From positions 2,961,334 to 3,025,333 of the forward strand of contig CAKAKS010000060.1 of the NCBI GenBank assembly GCA_916700875.1: a stretch of DNA of 64,000 bases, written 5' to 3'. The stretch comes from Sebastes aleutianus (lineage: Eukaryota; Chordata; Actinopteri; Perciformes; Sebastidae). The first letter of the stretch is position 1. Every line of letters starts with the position of its first letter. Position numbers and translations under genes: made by a program. A model generated the notes under the pieces. That model searched no databases, was not told the origin of the DNA, and saw only the letters and a program-made list of their open reading frames with translations. Of this stretch, positions 1 through 12,217 are shown in pieces.

Positions 1-699
1 CCTCACTGCAAAAAAAAAAGGAAAGAAAGAGAACTCCCTCGCTCTCAATAAGTCTTTTAATCTCATACATCTGATCTTAAAATCTTCTTTTTCTCGAAAT
101 GAGAAGGTAATTTGGACAGCAGAGATGAGATAATTCCTTTTGGTTACTCATGCAGTTTCACCTGTCACGGGATTTTTTGTTATAAACATGCCACAATATC
201 TTGAAACAGGGCAGAATATGCAGATTTCTCCACTGGAAACATAGTAAAACAAGAGAAATAATCATCTCTATCTTGCCCGATGACAGATTCTTTACAAAAA
301 ATAAAGACTTTACTGGAAAAGCTTGTTGAAAGAGATACCTTTTGCAGTGTACCAATCATTCAGCTTTCCTTTTTTCCTCCCTTAACTTTTCCAGCGTACA
401 AGTGGCAACGTTGAAATAAAATTAGCCTCGCTCCATTGTTTCTGCAGCGACAGGGAGCGTTTTCTCATTTCCAGCACAGTTCACTCTATTGTTGAAACCC
501 TTACATTTGCTACTGCCTTGCTCTCCATTTTGTATTTGCATGTCCCCTGCTTCACCCCTTTCATCTCTGTGATGGCAAGGTAAAGACATCCTCCCCCCCC
601 ACTGCCTCCCCTTCCCCTCCCTCGCCGGCCTTCCTCTTCCTCTCTCCTCCCCTCCTCATCCCTCCCTTGTTCCCCCTCTCGGTAATCTGGCCCTGTCTG

Positions 700-830
700 T
701 AACAGTGGAGGTGCTGCCTGATTGAAACAAACGGCCACTGATTGCTGATCAGCCAGCTGTAAAGCCTGGCAAGGATATGAGCTAATGAAAAAATGGACCT
801 GATTTGAGAGGCACCGAGCGTCGCTCACCC
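700..830. promoter_or_regulatory. Candidate conserved noncoding element
   Basis: This is a balanced-composition stretch between C/T-rich flanks. It contains GATTGAAACAAACGG, TGCTGATCAGCC (a near-palindrome) and GAGCTAATGAAAAAATGG. The look is that of vertebrate developmental enhancers, but this rests on composition alone; no conservation was tested. Confidence 0.22.
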
Positions 831-1904
831 TGCTAGCCCTGCTGTCCCCTGCTGTTACCCTCTATCCCTCCATCCCTCCCTCGTCTTCCTCCTATCACCC
901 CCTCCGCCTCACCCTGTCTGCCCATCATTGTCAGCTATCCTTACTGGGAGGGAGAGAGAAACAGGGAGGGATGTAAAGCATTCGTTGGGGTTGGTTGTTT
1001 AATAGAGGTAAAGAGGAATTAGCAGTAAAGGTGTTGTTATCATATGCATATATGTATGTATATATATATGTCTGTGTGGTGTTTTTAGGACCAAATATCC
1101 TCAAAATTATACAAAGATGACAATGAAATCCCGCAGAATGGGGACATTTCAGTCTTCATTTCAACAAAGGGATGTTTGTGGGTCTTATCAGATACACATT
1201 AGTGAGTGAAACACACATAACTGACCATACTAACGATATAAAGAAGCTCATCCCTCTACAGTATTTGATAGCCTACGGTATGTTTTATATTCTCGCTGTA
1301 ACATCCAACAAGTCATTTTTTTGTAATAAAAGTACAAAGGGTGCTATAATAGCATAGAAAGGGAAATTTGTGCGCATAATGGACCACTTAGGCCACAATG
1401 AACATCTTGTGTTTATTTTTGCACATTTTGATAATTTCTCCTCCCCATTTTGATGCATACAAAGGCACAAAGTAACACACTCTGACCCCCCCATCTTGTA
1501 GGGTCAGCGCTAAAGTGGGCAATAATTGCCTGTGGCAACTCATTAGAATTGGTGATTTGGTGAAAGTAAAGTGGAAAAATAAGAGAAAACACACAAATAA
1601 ATGCATGCGCATACACATGCTGTGTACGCAGATGCATATGCACGCGCACAAAAGCAAGCCCACGCACACATCTACGATGCCAAGACAATAAATTAAAATC
1701 TTCATGACCCTGTGTACACAAAATTAGCCACAGGGCCAACAGACCTGCATTAGAGCAGTGCATAGTAACGGAGAAGAACTCTAATTGGGGGTCATTATTT
1801 AAGCTGAGAGAGGGAAAAGGCTGAAGACTCTCATTTTCACTCCTCTTTCGCCTTCTTTTTTTATTTGACAGGCGCAGTAAATTAAGAAAGTGGTGATATT
1901 TAAT

Positions 1905-2045
1905 ACCTTTTAACCTCCTCGAGACAGTTTTCTGATCAATTACTGGAGCAGGCTGTAATTGTTAGCCTGGATAATGATTCCACATGTGAGAGAGCAGCGC
2001 TAAGATGAAGCCCTGAGTGCAATTACCTTAAACCCCTCAAGTGTA
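1905..2045. promoter_or_regulatory. Candidate conserved noncoding element
   Basis: The block has several homeodomain-type cores close together: TGATCAATTACTGG, GGCTGTAATTGTTAGC, GGATAATGATTCC and GCAATTACC. It carries no simple repeat and no transposon end. An enhancer role is inference from motif density. Confidence 0.25.
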
Positions 2046-2329
2046 CTGGTGTCTGGAGAGGACATTATGGAAAGAGAGAGCTAGTAAGACAGGCAGAGAG
2101 AACCTGCCGAGAGAGACAAAGTAGAAGATGATGTGAGATCATCTGACAACTGAAAACATCAGTATAGCTACACTGATCACATCCAATAAGGTGCTGGGGA
2201 TCGGCGTTGCCAATAGGTTGATAAATTGTAGTAAAGATAAAAAATATATTTTTGAGGATCGAGTTTTGGTTGTTATTTTTCTAAAACAGAATTTCAGTTG
2301 TTGGGTTAAATGTCAGTGTAGCTTACTCT

Positions 2330-2515
2330 GTGTTTGGCACTAATAAGCAAATGTGAGCATGCTAGCGTGCTACACTATGATAGTAAACATTAGCTGCAAA
2401 ACATGAGCATGTTAGCATATTGTCATTGTGAGCTTGCTAGCATTAGCATTTGGCTCAAAGCACCGTGTTGCATGAGTGCGGCCTCACACAGCCGCTTGCA
2501 TCTTGTTAGCGTCTT
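2330..2515 (+). repeat. Dispersed teleost repeat rich in GCTAGC/TTAGCAT
   Basis: The segment is a run of TTAGCAT, GCTAGC and GAGCATG motifs followed by TTTGGCTCAAAGCACCG. I recognise this as a common interspersed repeat of percomorph genomes. The family name is not recalled, and the ends are approximate. Confidence 0.5.
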
Positions 2516-5500
2516 TCAGCTCATTGTTGCCTGCAGGTTTACAGTTTTGGTTTATGCTTCCTTCTGTCCTATAACGTCATTTCCTGCAGCACCTGTGCAC
2601 CAGGATTTTGTATCCCTGGCAAAGGCACCAATTTACACATGAAAAGCATAAAATCAAACATTTTATCTTCAGAAAGTATGCTACTAGTGATGGAGTCCTA
2701 TTTCCCTCCTTACTGAACTAAACCGTGTTCTTATTTAACTATCAACTATATTTTAGATTAAAAATAACACAAATATCTTTACTTATCAACTTTAAAGGCA
2801 ACCAGAATCTAAATCAGTCAAAAGAAAAAAATCTAAATTCTTGTCACTTTCATTGGTACAGTCTCTTATTTCAACTGCACACTGACAGTCTTTACTAATA
2901 CCCCCGTAGTGCAAGAGTGTCTCGTTGCTAGCGGCGTTCGGCTATAAGTTTTCGAGCAAACTCGCGGTTGTGAATTTTGGTTTTCGATTTACGTGCATGA
3001 ATCTTTTTTTGTTAGCTATAAAAATTAACAGATTATGACGGAACAATTCACTTCTGTAGACGGAGCACTTGCATCCATTAACACACACACCTCAAAAACA
3101 GCGAATTTCGCCGAAAGGTTTGCATGCCTGTGGGGAACATGTAGGTTAATGGAGCATTTACTGGCTAAAGAGCCACTTATTTCCTTAAAAAAAATAGTTG
3201 AGACCAAAAACAGAGCTAAAAGGAAACTGAATCGACTTGCATTTGCCAGAAAAAAGCAGAACTTCCAAAGAAAGCTACTGTATGAATGCTGCTGTAGACA
3301 TCTGTGCTAACAAGTTCACCATATCAACATAAAAGATGATCCGTGTTGTCTTTACAGCTTAATTCCCCTCCTCCCAAGAGGCTTAAACATCAGTTATTGT
3401 AGGTCCAGTGCATTATTTTCTTGTTTTAATGTTTACAGTTGGCACAGTTCCTACAGAATCTGGTTGACTTTTTGGCAGCAAATGAATGAAAGAGATGGAA
3501 AAGGTGATAACATTATGCATACGATGAAAATCAGGCTCTGTAGAAGACCAGACATCACTTCTCTGTAGGCCTATATGTGTTGGCACATCCTTGCATGTTG
3601 GCACTTATAGCAATGTGTTAACATTCATATTTGTATAGGCTATGTTTGCATATGTACAACTTCTGGGTTATGTTGAAATGACATGTCTGCCATCCTTTTA
3701 TTGAAAAACCCTATGTGGGTGTCCCTTTCTTGGCTGTGAAAAGTGTATGTAGCCAAGCAATTTAAGATCAAATTACACCCTGTGAAATCTCCTGCTCGGC
3801 CTGACAGCCCCCCCAAACACTAAATAAATCACCTTTTTACTGTGGAGGAAACTGCGTGGCTCAGCTGCACATGAGAGCACTCCCATTTTAAACAGCCCGT
3901 TTTTACACAACACACCCACAACAGTGGCTTTCTATTTTACCACTGGTTGCTTTCGCTCGCTATAGGTGACCAAAAAGGAAACATACATTAGCTTAGAGTT
4001 TAAAACAAGCTTTAGCGTTGAACACCGTCAGTGGTGCAGTGTATTTCTTCACTGATCTGCATGTTTCAGTCTTGGAATGCAACACCGTTTTGAATATTCA
4101 TGATAAACAGCAACAGCTGAGTGCCAAAATGTCCCACTTGAGTGGAAGCACCGTTGCTAAACTGAAATTCTCATACTGCTGTTAAATCCAGGGGCACATT
4201 TAAAATGTACTTAAAGTAAAAAGTTTGGTTTGATTCAAACTATTTTTGCATATAGCTGCAGATGTCTTTTCTATGTAAATGAAAGTTTTGAAGCTCGGTT
4301 GAGGAATAACTCGCTTGATTCATCACAACTATGACTGGCCTGTTTCTAGTACAAAACCTGTGAAATATGTATTCCACAATGGATTGGTTTTGAAATGTAC
4401 AGGAGTCGAAACATGCATTTATCTTACTTCATAAAGTACAAGAAACACAAAAGAGCTGCTGCCTTACAGCTTTCACAAAGCCTTAATTTGTTACTTTCCA
4501 CCCTTGAACTGCTCCACTGTTTTGCATAAAGTGCAAGATTTATCAGGGGAGGTGGAGAGAACGCGAACAAATAGTGAAATTTCAAACAAACAGAATGCTT
4601 GATTTCTTCAAATATTGAACAGTTGGTGGTGTTATCTGGCTCGGTGACCCGGCGCTCATAGCAGGCAGAGCGGAGTGGCATGGCCTGACCTCCTGTCTGC
4701 AGCGAGGCTGGCTGGAGGCTGAGGAGAGCCGAGAGAGAGAGGGAGAAGGGGAGAAGAGACAGGCAGAAAAGGACGAGGGCAAATAAAATACCAGACGCCT
4801 GCACAAGAAACACACACAAAACTAAACTAGCATGAACCCGCTGCCACCCTCCCTTCTCCCCCAACATCAAATATGTTAAGGCCATCTGTTTTTTTACACA
4901 AGTAAACAACAATGCGCTGTCAATAGCAACAGGGCCGGGTGAGTACACTTGTTTAATATTTAACAGAAATAAATGACTATAGTTGTAGAAGTTAAAGGTC
5001 TTACATTTACTGTTTCTGAATGGGGTGAATGGTATAGCCTCTATCTCATGCCAGTGGTACTGCTAGCGCCAGCGTTTTTCAATTTGAATCCACACTTTCG
5101 AAGAACCTCATTCTCTCTTGTCCCCTCCAATTCATTTTTGGAGTTGATGGAGGAGGACAAACATGTTGTGGAAATATTTTCCCATCATCACTTTCCCCAC
5201 CATCTGTTGTCGTCAGGAAGTCAAAAAGCTTCATCTCTGTTTGCGCTGGCTGAACAGCACCCTCTTCCTGTTTGTGCTGTAAAGCAACCTCTGTCTGTAC
5301 TTTAAAGTGATGGAGCTGGCAGATCAATTAGGCTTCTACCTATGTTGTCACAAATGTAGACATTTTTTCAAGAACTCAAGTTTGAATTTACACAGAATGT
5401 GTTTGAATTATTGGAACATACAACCCATATAGTGTAATGCGTATTGGTGATGGCCTTTTTATAAGGGTACTGATGAGCGTGTGATGAGTAGGCAGTCAGA

Positions 5501-5523
5501 CGAGGTGGTACAGTTAATGTTTC
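2516..5523. other. Unique noncoding sequence with two unconvincing open frames
   Basis: The longest open frames are 3035-3310 (+, 91 codons, Lys/Arg-rich C-terminal half) and 4424-4948 (-, 174 codons). Neither shows a domain I know or a supporting splice site. The second owes its length to a GA-rich stretch that reads as Leu/Ser on the minus strand. No transposon termini were found. Confidence 0.5.
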
Positions 5524-6115
5524 TAGGGCTGTCGCGGTGAGAAATTTCCCCTATGGTGATAATGATAGCGATTATTATTGCCTTTTCTCTTTTGCAAATT
5601 ACTTAATTTTAGTGCTATATAAATAAGCTTTATTGTCATGCTATTATTAGGTATATTGCTGCTTTGTAAATGACAAAGATGACGGTTTTAAAACTAATGA
5701 AATACTTGTTTATTGTTAAATGCAGAAAACAGAAGGGCAACGAGGCGCAGCGTTTTTTTTCCGCGGAGATTCTTTGGTTGTGAAGAAAGAAGAAGTAAAG
5801 TGTTGGCACAAGGTAGAGTACTTGCTCTGGATGAAGGGAAGGCTGGAAAAAAAAGCACTTGTAGCCTACATGTAGGATGTGGCAGTCGGTCTTTGTGGTA
5901 TTTGTCCCATCCCTCCTCCATTGAGATTGGATGGCTGGGTAAAGAGTGACAGTGACGAGCGCAGTGTTTTAACCAAAGTTGGAACATTTTGAAACTCTTG
6001 GCGACCAGAAAAAAAACATCAAACATGCAGCGCTCAGCGCCGCGTCCTCGATAACCTTGAATGGTCACGTAGCGATAGCAGCCCATCAGCAACACAGTTT
6101 CAGTCCTACATCAGT
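5524..6115 (+). mobile_element. Possible hAT-like remnant, 3' end unclear
   Basis: The left edge reads TAGGGCTGTCGCGGTGAG, a typical teleost hAT-like terminus. The best right edge is a weak inverted match near 6070-6095 (GTAGCGATAGCAGCCC). I see no matching 8-bp flanks, so the element is probably truncated and its right limit is a guess. Confidence 0.35.
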
Positions 6116-6352
6116 TTCTACACAGGAAGTGTTCAGCCACTGTGTCTTCACCCTCGTTTTGGCAGCGCTCACCGACCAAAACACAATCTGTGTATGAAAC
6201 TGAAGAAAATAAAATAAAAATTTAAATAAAAATTTGTGTCGCAAATACGAGCATAGAGCACAGGTAAAACACAAGCTGTCTGTGGAGACTGGCTGTATTA
6301 ATCAAAAGCGTATCTGTTCGGTGAGACTGAAGGGTGTTATACTATATGGGGC

Positions 6353-6420
6353 CTATTTACTTAAGCAAATATTATTACTAAATATTACTTATTTAGTAAT
6401 ATTACTAAATACTTAAATAG
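6353..6420. repeat. AT-rich imperfect palindrome
   Basis: The left arm (about 6353-6385) and the right arm (about 6390-6420) are near-complements; both include the self-complementary core TAGTAATATTACTA or close variants. The structure could extrude as a hairpin. It may be a MITE relic, but no ends were found. Confidence 0.55.
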
Positions 6421-7603
6421 TGGGTTATTTAGTGGGTCGATTCACATCCTGCCATTGGTTTCACGTTATTCTGTCGATCAACATTTGGAGGCAGTAACGC
6501 ACGAAGATGCGCCAACAAAGGCAAAGAAGAAGACTGCTAGCATATAAACATCAATGTACCAACACCTGCACAAGAAACACACTATTTTAAGTTCTTTATT
6601 GTTATTAATCTTTTTTTTTTTTTGTGAAGTTGTTCAATTTGCTCTTGTCGAGTGAATGATTTGTCAAAAGTTTCATTAATAAATCGTTACCACTTAAATT
6701 GAAGTCAAATGTTATGTAGTCCAGCAGAAACATAGAAGCATTGAAAAGTTTTTGGGCATAATTACTAGCCATCAGAAAAATCCATTACATTTATAAGCCC
6801 CATGAAACATTAAACCGAGGTGTGCTCATTATGTCATACCCTGAGTTCTGCATTTCTCTTGTAATGTGCTTCTAATACCTTATAAGCACCACTTTAAGTG
6901 GTCAAAAACGCAAAAGTAACAGACAACAATTCACAGCCTCAGTGGCTGAAAAGTGACGTGACGCGGTGGAACAAGTCAGTGAAGTGATGCTTCACATTCA
7001 GCAGAGTTGAAGTCCCCCGACTCTCTCCTGCTGCCTTTTATAATAGAAACAGACGAGGATGATTTACCTTCACAGCCACTGAGATGATCCACGCAGCAGA
7101 TGTTTTACACTTTCTGACCATTTATTTGTGGAGCGGGAGAGGGAGGGGGGACTTGGGAGGGGTATAATTAGGATTTATGGAGTGAATCTGCAGAGTTGCA
7201 AAGGCGACTGATGATCCCTCCTGTAAGAAGTGTCTTTGTCTGCTAGGTGAGGGATAACGGACGGCGCCATGTTGACAAGGGCAAGGACAAGAAGCTGGAT
7301 GTTTTAGCGTTGCTCACCGGGTCCCTCATCCGCTTAGCACAGATGAACACACAGATATGCGCCTACGCACTGCACGCCAAACACACACACACACACACAC
7401 AAAACATAAAGCCGTCCATCTATTTAAGACAAGGAGGCACTGCTGGGTGAATGCACAGATCTAAACACATGCATGCACGCTGACACATGCACACCTAGAG
7501 CATACGTCTAAATGTGTTTGAAACAAGCAGTGTTAAACATGCGTTTAAAGGGTAAATGCACACACACATCCACAGGCAGACACATTAACATGTGTGATGT
7601 GCA
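6421..7603. other. Unique noncoding sequence with a short CA tract
   Basis: No gene is seen. An (AC)10 run lies at 7381-7400, inside a loosely CA-rich stretch that continues to about 7590. Confidence 0.55.
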
Positions 7604-9335
7604 TACCGTAAAACTGTAATTTATAGCACAAGCTTTTATTAGCTTCATCCACTGAACTCAACTATATTTGGGACAGGCGTCTATACAGGACGGACCTTTA
7701 ATTCCTTTCACACAAAACTCATGCTCCGCAGAGATGTGAAATACTATCAAATTGATTATTTAAACCAGTATGAATATTACTTGTATAAAAATGATGCTAA
7801 AGAATCATTTTTTTTATCGGTATGCCGAAAAGGAAAACTAAACAGAAAGGTGGGGACACCTGTATTTTGTAGTGGACTTTTTACATTGATTTTAATGAAA
7901 AAACGTTTTGATTCTTTTGATCGGTGAACCCTTGCGGACAAAAGGAATATAAATGATTGAGGAATATCAACACATATTCAGACTTTATGACCGCTTCAAA
8001 GATATTATTTGTCTCTCTTGTTTACCGCTGCACCGAATAGTTTGAAGCGTATATAAGCTGAATAACGTTGACATTGTAATTATTATTATGAATAACTTAC
8101 AGAAACATTGTGTGCCTTGTCTTTCTTACTATCTCTCTCTTTCACACACACTAGCGACGCGGCGCTCAGCGTCTCTGACTGCAATTGTCTCAATCTTCAG
8201 TCCAAAAGTCAACATTTATTGAAAAAAAGGTCGATGTAATCATTTCCAAAATTACCAACATGCTTCCATCCAATGAAACACTCTGCTTTAATCCATATTT
8301 TTTGGCGTTTATCCTTTCAAAAACAACATTTTCACTTGTCAAAAATCACAAAGGGAGGCGTGCACCTAACGGGGCCATCAACAGCACCATAAATCTGAAT
8401 GAATTATTCTTTGGTGCTCATGGTTTCCTTAAAATGAACTGGACGATTGAATTGTGGAGAATATAACCGATCTAACGATGCTTAATAGGGAAGTTAATAA
8501 TTAACCGTTTAACCGTTAACCGACATTGAGCATTTTAACCGATTAACGCTATCGGTTAAAACGGTTAAAAGAAATGTTAATAATTAATTAATTAAAAATT
8601 AAAAACTCGTCACTTGAAGGGCAAAAGCTGGTCCACCTTAAGAGCCCACCTTAAGGGGCGGAGCCGGTGTTACAGATACAGGAAGTTGGCTCCCGTCTAT
8701 AGCTCGATTGAGTGGAGGAGTTGTAGCCTCGTAGCATTTATTCACCGACAAATAAACTGTACACACACTGTCTGCTACACCTACGTTCACAGCTAGAACG
8801 CCACCGACAACACACACACGGTCTGTCTGACACTCGCTGAAGACCGTATGTGTGTAACTACGGTGAGCACGAAGCTACCAGCAGAGCTACAGATGCTAAC
8901 GTAGCACAAACACACACACTGTTTATCGGACAATCGCTATCGTTAATCCGGGCAGACAGAGTGTCGCTCCGCCGGGCAGACACACAGCTGACAACCTGCT
9001 AAACTAAACTTAATATGCGGTGGAGACTTTTACTGGGAAAGTGGCTGTCTGCTAAGTTAACGCTCCCGGACCGTGAACAGGGGACTCCGTTGTCTGTTGT
9101 GCTCATACACTGCAGCTGGCGCACCGCTGCATACGAGGCACTAATCTAGTCGGTTGACGGTTAATAATCGGTCTATGAGGGTCGGTTATCGGTTAAGAAA
9201 ATGTTTCAAAATTAGCATCCCTAATGTGTAACGTATGTCCATATTGACTAAAGTTACCCTGCGTTTATTTGTCAAAATGTCTAACCACACCCGGCAAGTA
9301 AAAGGGACTCTGCTTTTAATTGAAGTTTTACGGTA
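7604..9335. mobile_element. Non-autonomous DNA transposon, TACCGTAAAACT termini, interrupted
   Basis: The left end starts TACCGTAAAACTGTAATTTA and the right end, read on the minus strand, starts TACCGTAAAACTTCAATTAA. The inverted ends agree for about 28 bases with some mismatches. The terminal TA may be the target duplication, but the superfamily is unclear. A hAT copy (8486-9223) sits inside, so the original element was roughly 1 kb. No transposase frame survives. Confidence 0.6.
8486..9223. mobile_element. Non-autonomous hAT-like element, nested
   Basis: The ends are TAGGGAAGTTAATAATTAAC and, on the minus strand, TAGGGATGCTAATTTTG; both are followed by repeated AACCG/GGTTA motifs. It is flanked by ATGCTTAA (8478-8485) and ATGTGTAA (9224-9231), which agree at 6 of 8 bases, as expected of an aged 8-bp hAT target duplication. 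The 738-bp interior has no transposase frame. Confidence 0.75.
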
Positions 9336-9974
9336 TGTCTGTTTAGTGTGTTAAGTGTCTTTGCACAGGCCTATGCATATCCAAGAATAAATGTGTGCCA
9401 CACACACCCTAACTACAGTATATTGTCTGAAGTCTCTGGCCCAGCTTGTCTCTCTTGAGATTATGGCAGCACCAGATCACCCACATTCCAGCTCAAACAC
9501 TCAACATTTGACTAAAGAGGAAGTCCCTCTTATGTAAATGTGCTACTTTTATTTGGTTTTGGTTTTTTTTTTATTTTATGGCCAAGTTTCATCACATGAG
9601 CGCGGCTCCAAAGTACCTCCGCTAAATTCGCCTTATGGGGAGTCGACCAGATGACTCACATTTGTATTTCTGCTTCTCTCTCTGAGCCTCTGGCCTGTAG
9701 CCTGAAGCTTGCCAGCGGTCATTAAATTGGTTATTTACAGTAAACAGCGCTATAATCCTGTCACAACCTCTCCCTCGTCCTTCCGCAAAGCCTCGGCCAA
9801 CGTTTGGTGGCGAGAGGAGCGAGTGTTAAATGGGTATTGAAGTGACGTTATCTGGATTTCTTTCTCTCTCTTTTTTCCCCCTCCGATGGATGTGGAGCAG
9901 GGTTTGTTTGTCTAAATGTTAGCACTTTGGAAGAGCTCCACAGCTGTGGGCGCCTAGATCACATTGGAGGTTTC

Positions 9975-9978
<4 letters not shown>

Positions 9979-10029
<51 letters not shown>
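9979..10029. repeat. (CA)n microsatellite, about 25 units
   Basis: An uninterrupted CA dinucleotide array; shorter CA arrays follow at 10142-10160 and 10172-10194. Confidence 0.95.
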
Positions 10030-10033
<4 letters not shown>

Positions 10034-10672
10034 CTCACTCACACTCTGACAGGCAGCCATGTTGGGCTGGCAGCTCAACAACACAAAGCTTTTATCTGTC
10101 AGTGGTCAAGCCTGACTGAACCCCCGCTACATTATAGGCAGTCACACACACACACACACGCTCTCTCTCCCAAACACACACACACACACACACACTTTGA
10201 AAAAGTGCCATTTCTATTTTTTTCCCCTTTAAAACCTGGCTCAAATCTGCTCTTTTCCGGAAATTAGCCATCTGTGCTGCCCGTGAGTGACAGAATGTTC
10301 ATATCAATCCTTCCAGGAGATGATGAGCACCCCGTCTGCACAGACAACACCCACACACACCCACAACCACACACACACGGCCACATTTCCAGGAGCAAGT
10401 CATTTGTGAATTTGTTTCTACTATGGATAATGGCATGAAGTGAACCTTCCCTTTGAAACAGATGAATCTGGTACTGATTCCCATGGCCACTCATACAAAT
10501 ACAGTACATTCGCACACAATATGACCACATGCCACACAAGACGGAGAGTATGTGGAAGAGAAACAGACAAACACTCTTCCAAGATTCCTGCAGGACAAAG
10601 ATGGCTGGTGGTTAATGAATCTTAGTTAACACCATTAGATTGAAAGATGAGCGCTGTCCGAATGTGCCTTCC

Positions 10673-10693
10673 TGTGTGTGTGTGTGTGTGTGT
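10673..10693. repeat. (GT)n microsatellite
   Basis: About ten GT units, running directly into a T8 run. Confidence 0.9.
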
Positions 10694-10734
10694 TTTTTTT
10701 CCTGTCTCTCTTTCTCTATTTTTTACGCTTGAAT

Positions 10735-11010
10735 TTCGACGAATGGCTTTCATCAGCAAAGCGCATCTCATTAGTGGCGATGATGCGCCGTATGTTGATC
10801 ATCATCATCTGTGAGTGGACTGATGAGCGATGAATGTCAGCCGTAATGGAGGCGACGCCGCCGCGTCCCGTAAAACCCACCGCGACACACTCGGGCTAAT
10901 TACTCCATATAGCGCCGTTACCGGCAGCAAAACGGCTGCAGCGGCACCAGTAGGAGCAGAAGTGGAAATGACAATCATAATGAAGCATATCAGGTGCATC
11001 AGTTCACTAA
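10735..11010. promoter_or_regulatory. Candidate conserved noncoding element
   Basis: A microsatellite-free stretch with CTCATTAGTGGCGATGATG, GGGCTAATTACTCCATATAG and ATGACAATCATAATGAAG, plus CpG-containing patches. It shows no codon-like pattern. The regulatory reading is inference. Confidence 0.25.
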
Positions 11011-11558
11011 ATGCAAGCTGCGTCTGGTATAAAAAAAATCACCAGGATTGAATTTCTGGGGACAAAGTGGAGAAATAGTTTCACTGGTGACTGACAAGAT
11101 GTTATTATTTGGTTAATGTGATCATTGTAAGTCATCTAACTATAAGTAAAGAGGGAACACTGATCCCAAATAGTTCTTATTTGTAATACATGTAATCAAG
11201 TACATTTAGTGTAGTATTGTACTTTACCTGAGTGCTTCCATTTTATGTTACTTAATACTTCTTTAGTTAATTCCAGAGGGATTTATTGTACCTGCTAACC
11301 CACGACATTTATTTGACAGCTATAAATATTGGTTACAGTACTTTGCTGATTAATACTTTCAAAATGTGACACATTTATAAACTACTGAAACAGTCCATAA
11401 TGTGGTTTAAATTAACTCCAGCTCAACCAACTACACCAGCTGCTTTCACATTAATGCATCAATAACAATAATCACAATAATATTATGCGTAAGAATATAA
11501 CAATTACTTGGGCCGTTTGTCCGTATAATAAATACTTTAGATATTTTAAGCACACGCT

Positions 11559-12217
11559 TAAAGGGAAACTTTGCTGATTTTCATCCACCTTTTTATCATT
11601 ACAATGTTGGTTGTATATCCATGTTCCCTCCATGTTGCCAGCACCCAGAGCTCCCTGCTCTTTTGTCAGCTCTAAGGATGTTTGTTCGAACTACAGATTG
11701 TACTTCCCTCTTTTTTGTATGCCTGCCGATTTTAATAGTGTAATGCTGAATGATGAATCGGATATTCGGGGCTACTTATATGAGCCAGAATACAGTACGG
11801 AGGATTACGGCGTATGCAGGAGGAAGAGGCCGCCACAGCCGAGAGTCAAGCACCGCCAACCGGTAATGATAGCGGCGCAACAAACCCAGTGCATTCTGGT
11901 TGTTGTAGGTTTTCTACCTTTTGAGTAAAAGGGAATACCACAGGCATTTTTCCTCTGTTTTCTCTGGTCATGTAGCACCAATTTCAAAAATATTTGGCCC
12001 TTTCTACTGCATAGACAGCCTAGCTTTGTGAAAAGCCCATCTTTCGGGCGGTGAAATACATTTAAAATTTTTAATAATTTGCATCACTTATTTTGAGATG
12101 GTCCTTTTTCACACTGCTATATTACGACTTTTATTTAACGCTACTACAAGGAACTTGATTTTGGCGGTCCCTGTGGACTAAAGCGGTAGTGTTTCCGAGC
12201 ACAAGAGTCCCTTTAGG
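11559..12217. mobile_element. Possible degraded DNA transposon
   Basis: The left edge TTAAAGGGAAACTTTGC and the right edge, read on the minus strand as CCTAAAGGGACTC, look like loosely matching AAAGGG termini. The interior holds the open frame described next. Boundaries and identity are tentative. Confidence 0.3.
11719..11880 (+). pseudogene. Short acidic protein fragment, possibly transposon-derived
   Basis: From the methionine at 11719 the frame reads an acidic stretch (DESDIRGYLYEPEYSTEDYG) and then a basic Arg/Lys/Pro run. The YEPEY-type motif resembles N-termini of transposon-derived fish proteins that carry a P2X7-like C-terminal domain; I recall that similarity and have not tested it. 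No downstream domain is visible, so at most one exon or a relic is present. Chance remains a real alternative. Confidence 0.3.

Larger units (their letters stand above)
1..2329. other. Unique noncoding sequence, no gene seen
   Basis: No open frame here has a recognisable domain. The block holds a C/T-rich tract at about 585-680, an alternating AT tract near 1045-1070, a loose CA/GC-rich stretch at 1585-1670 and GA-rich patches. Two sub-blocks (700-830 and 1905-2045) are listed separately as candidate conserved noncoding sequence. Confidence 0.6.
9336..11558. other. Noncoding sequence with several CA/GT arrays
   Basis: No gene is seen. The block contains CA arrays at 9979-10029, 10142-10160 and 10172-10194, a GT array at 10673-10693, and a candidate regulatory block at 10735-11010. 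Confidence 0.6.

Noticed and set aside
481..828. 115-codon minus-strand frame with a Glu/Arg/Gly-rich middle
   Set aside because: The acidic-basic run is the translation of a C/T-rich simple tract (about 585-680).
3035..3310. 91-codon plus-strand frame with a basic C-terminal half
   Set aside because: The basic run is suggestive of a DNA-binding tail, but there is no domain and no neighbour of similar origin; chance is likely.
4424..4948. Longest open frame (174 codons, minus strand)
   Set aside because: It crosses a GA-rich tract that reads as Leu/Ser, has no known domain, no splice support and no coding-like composition.
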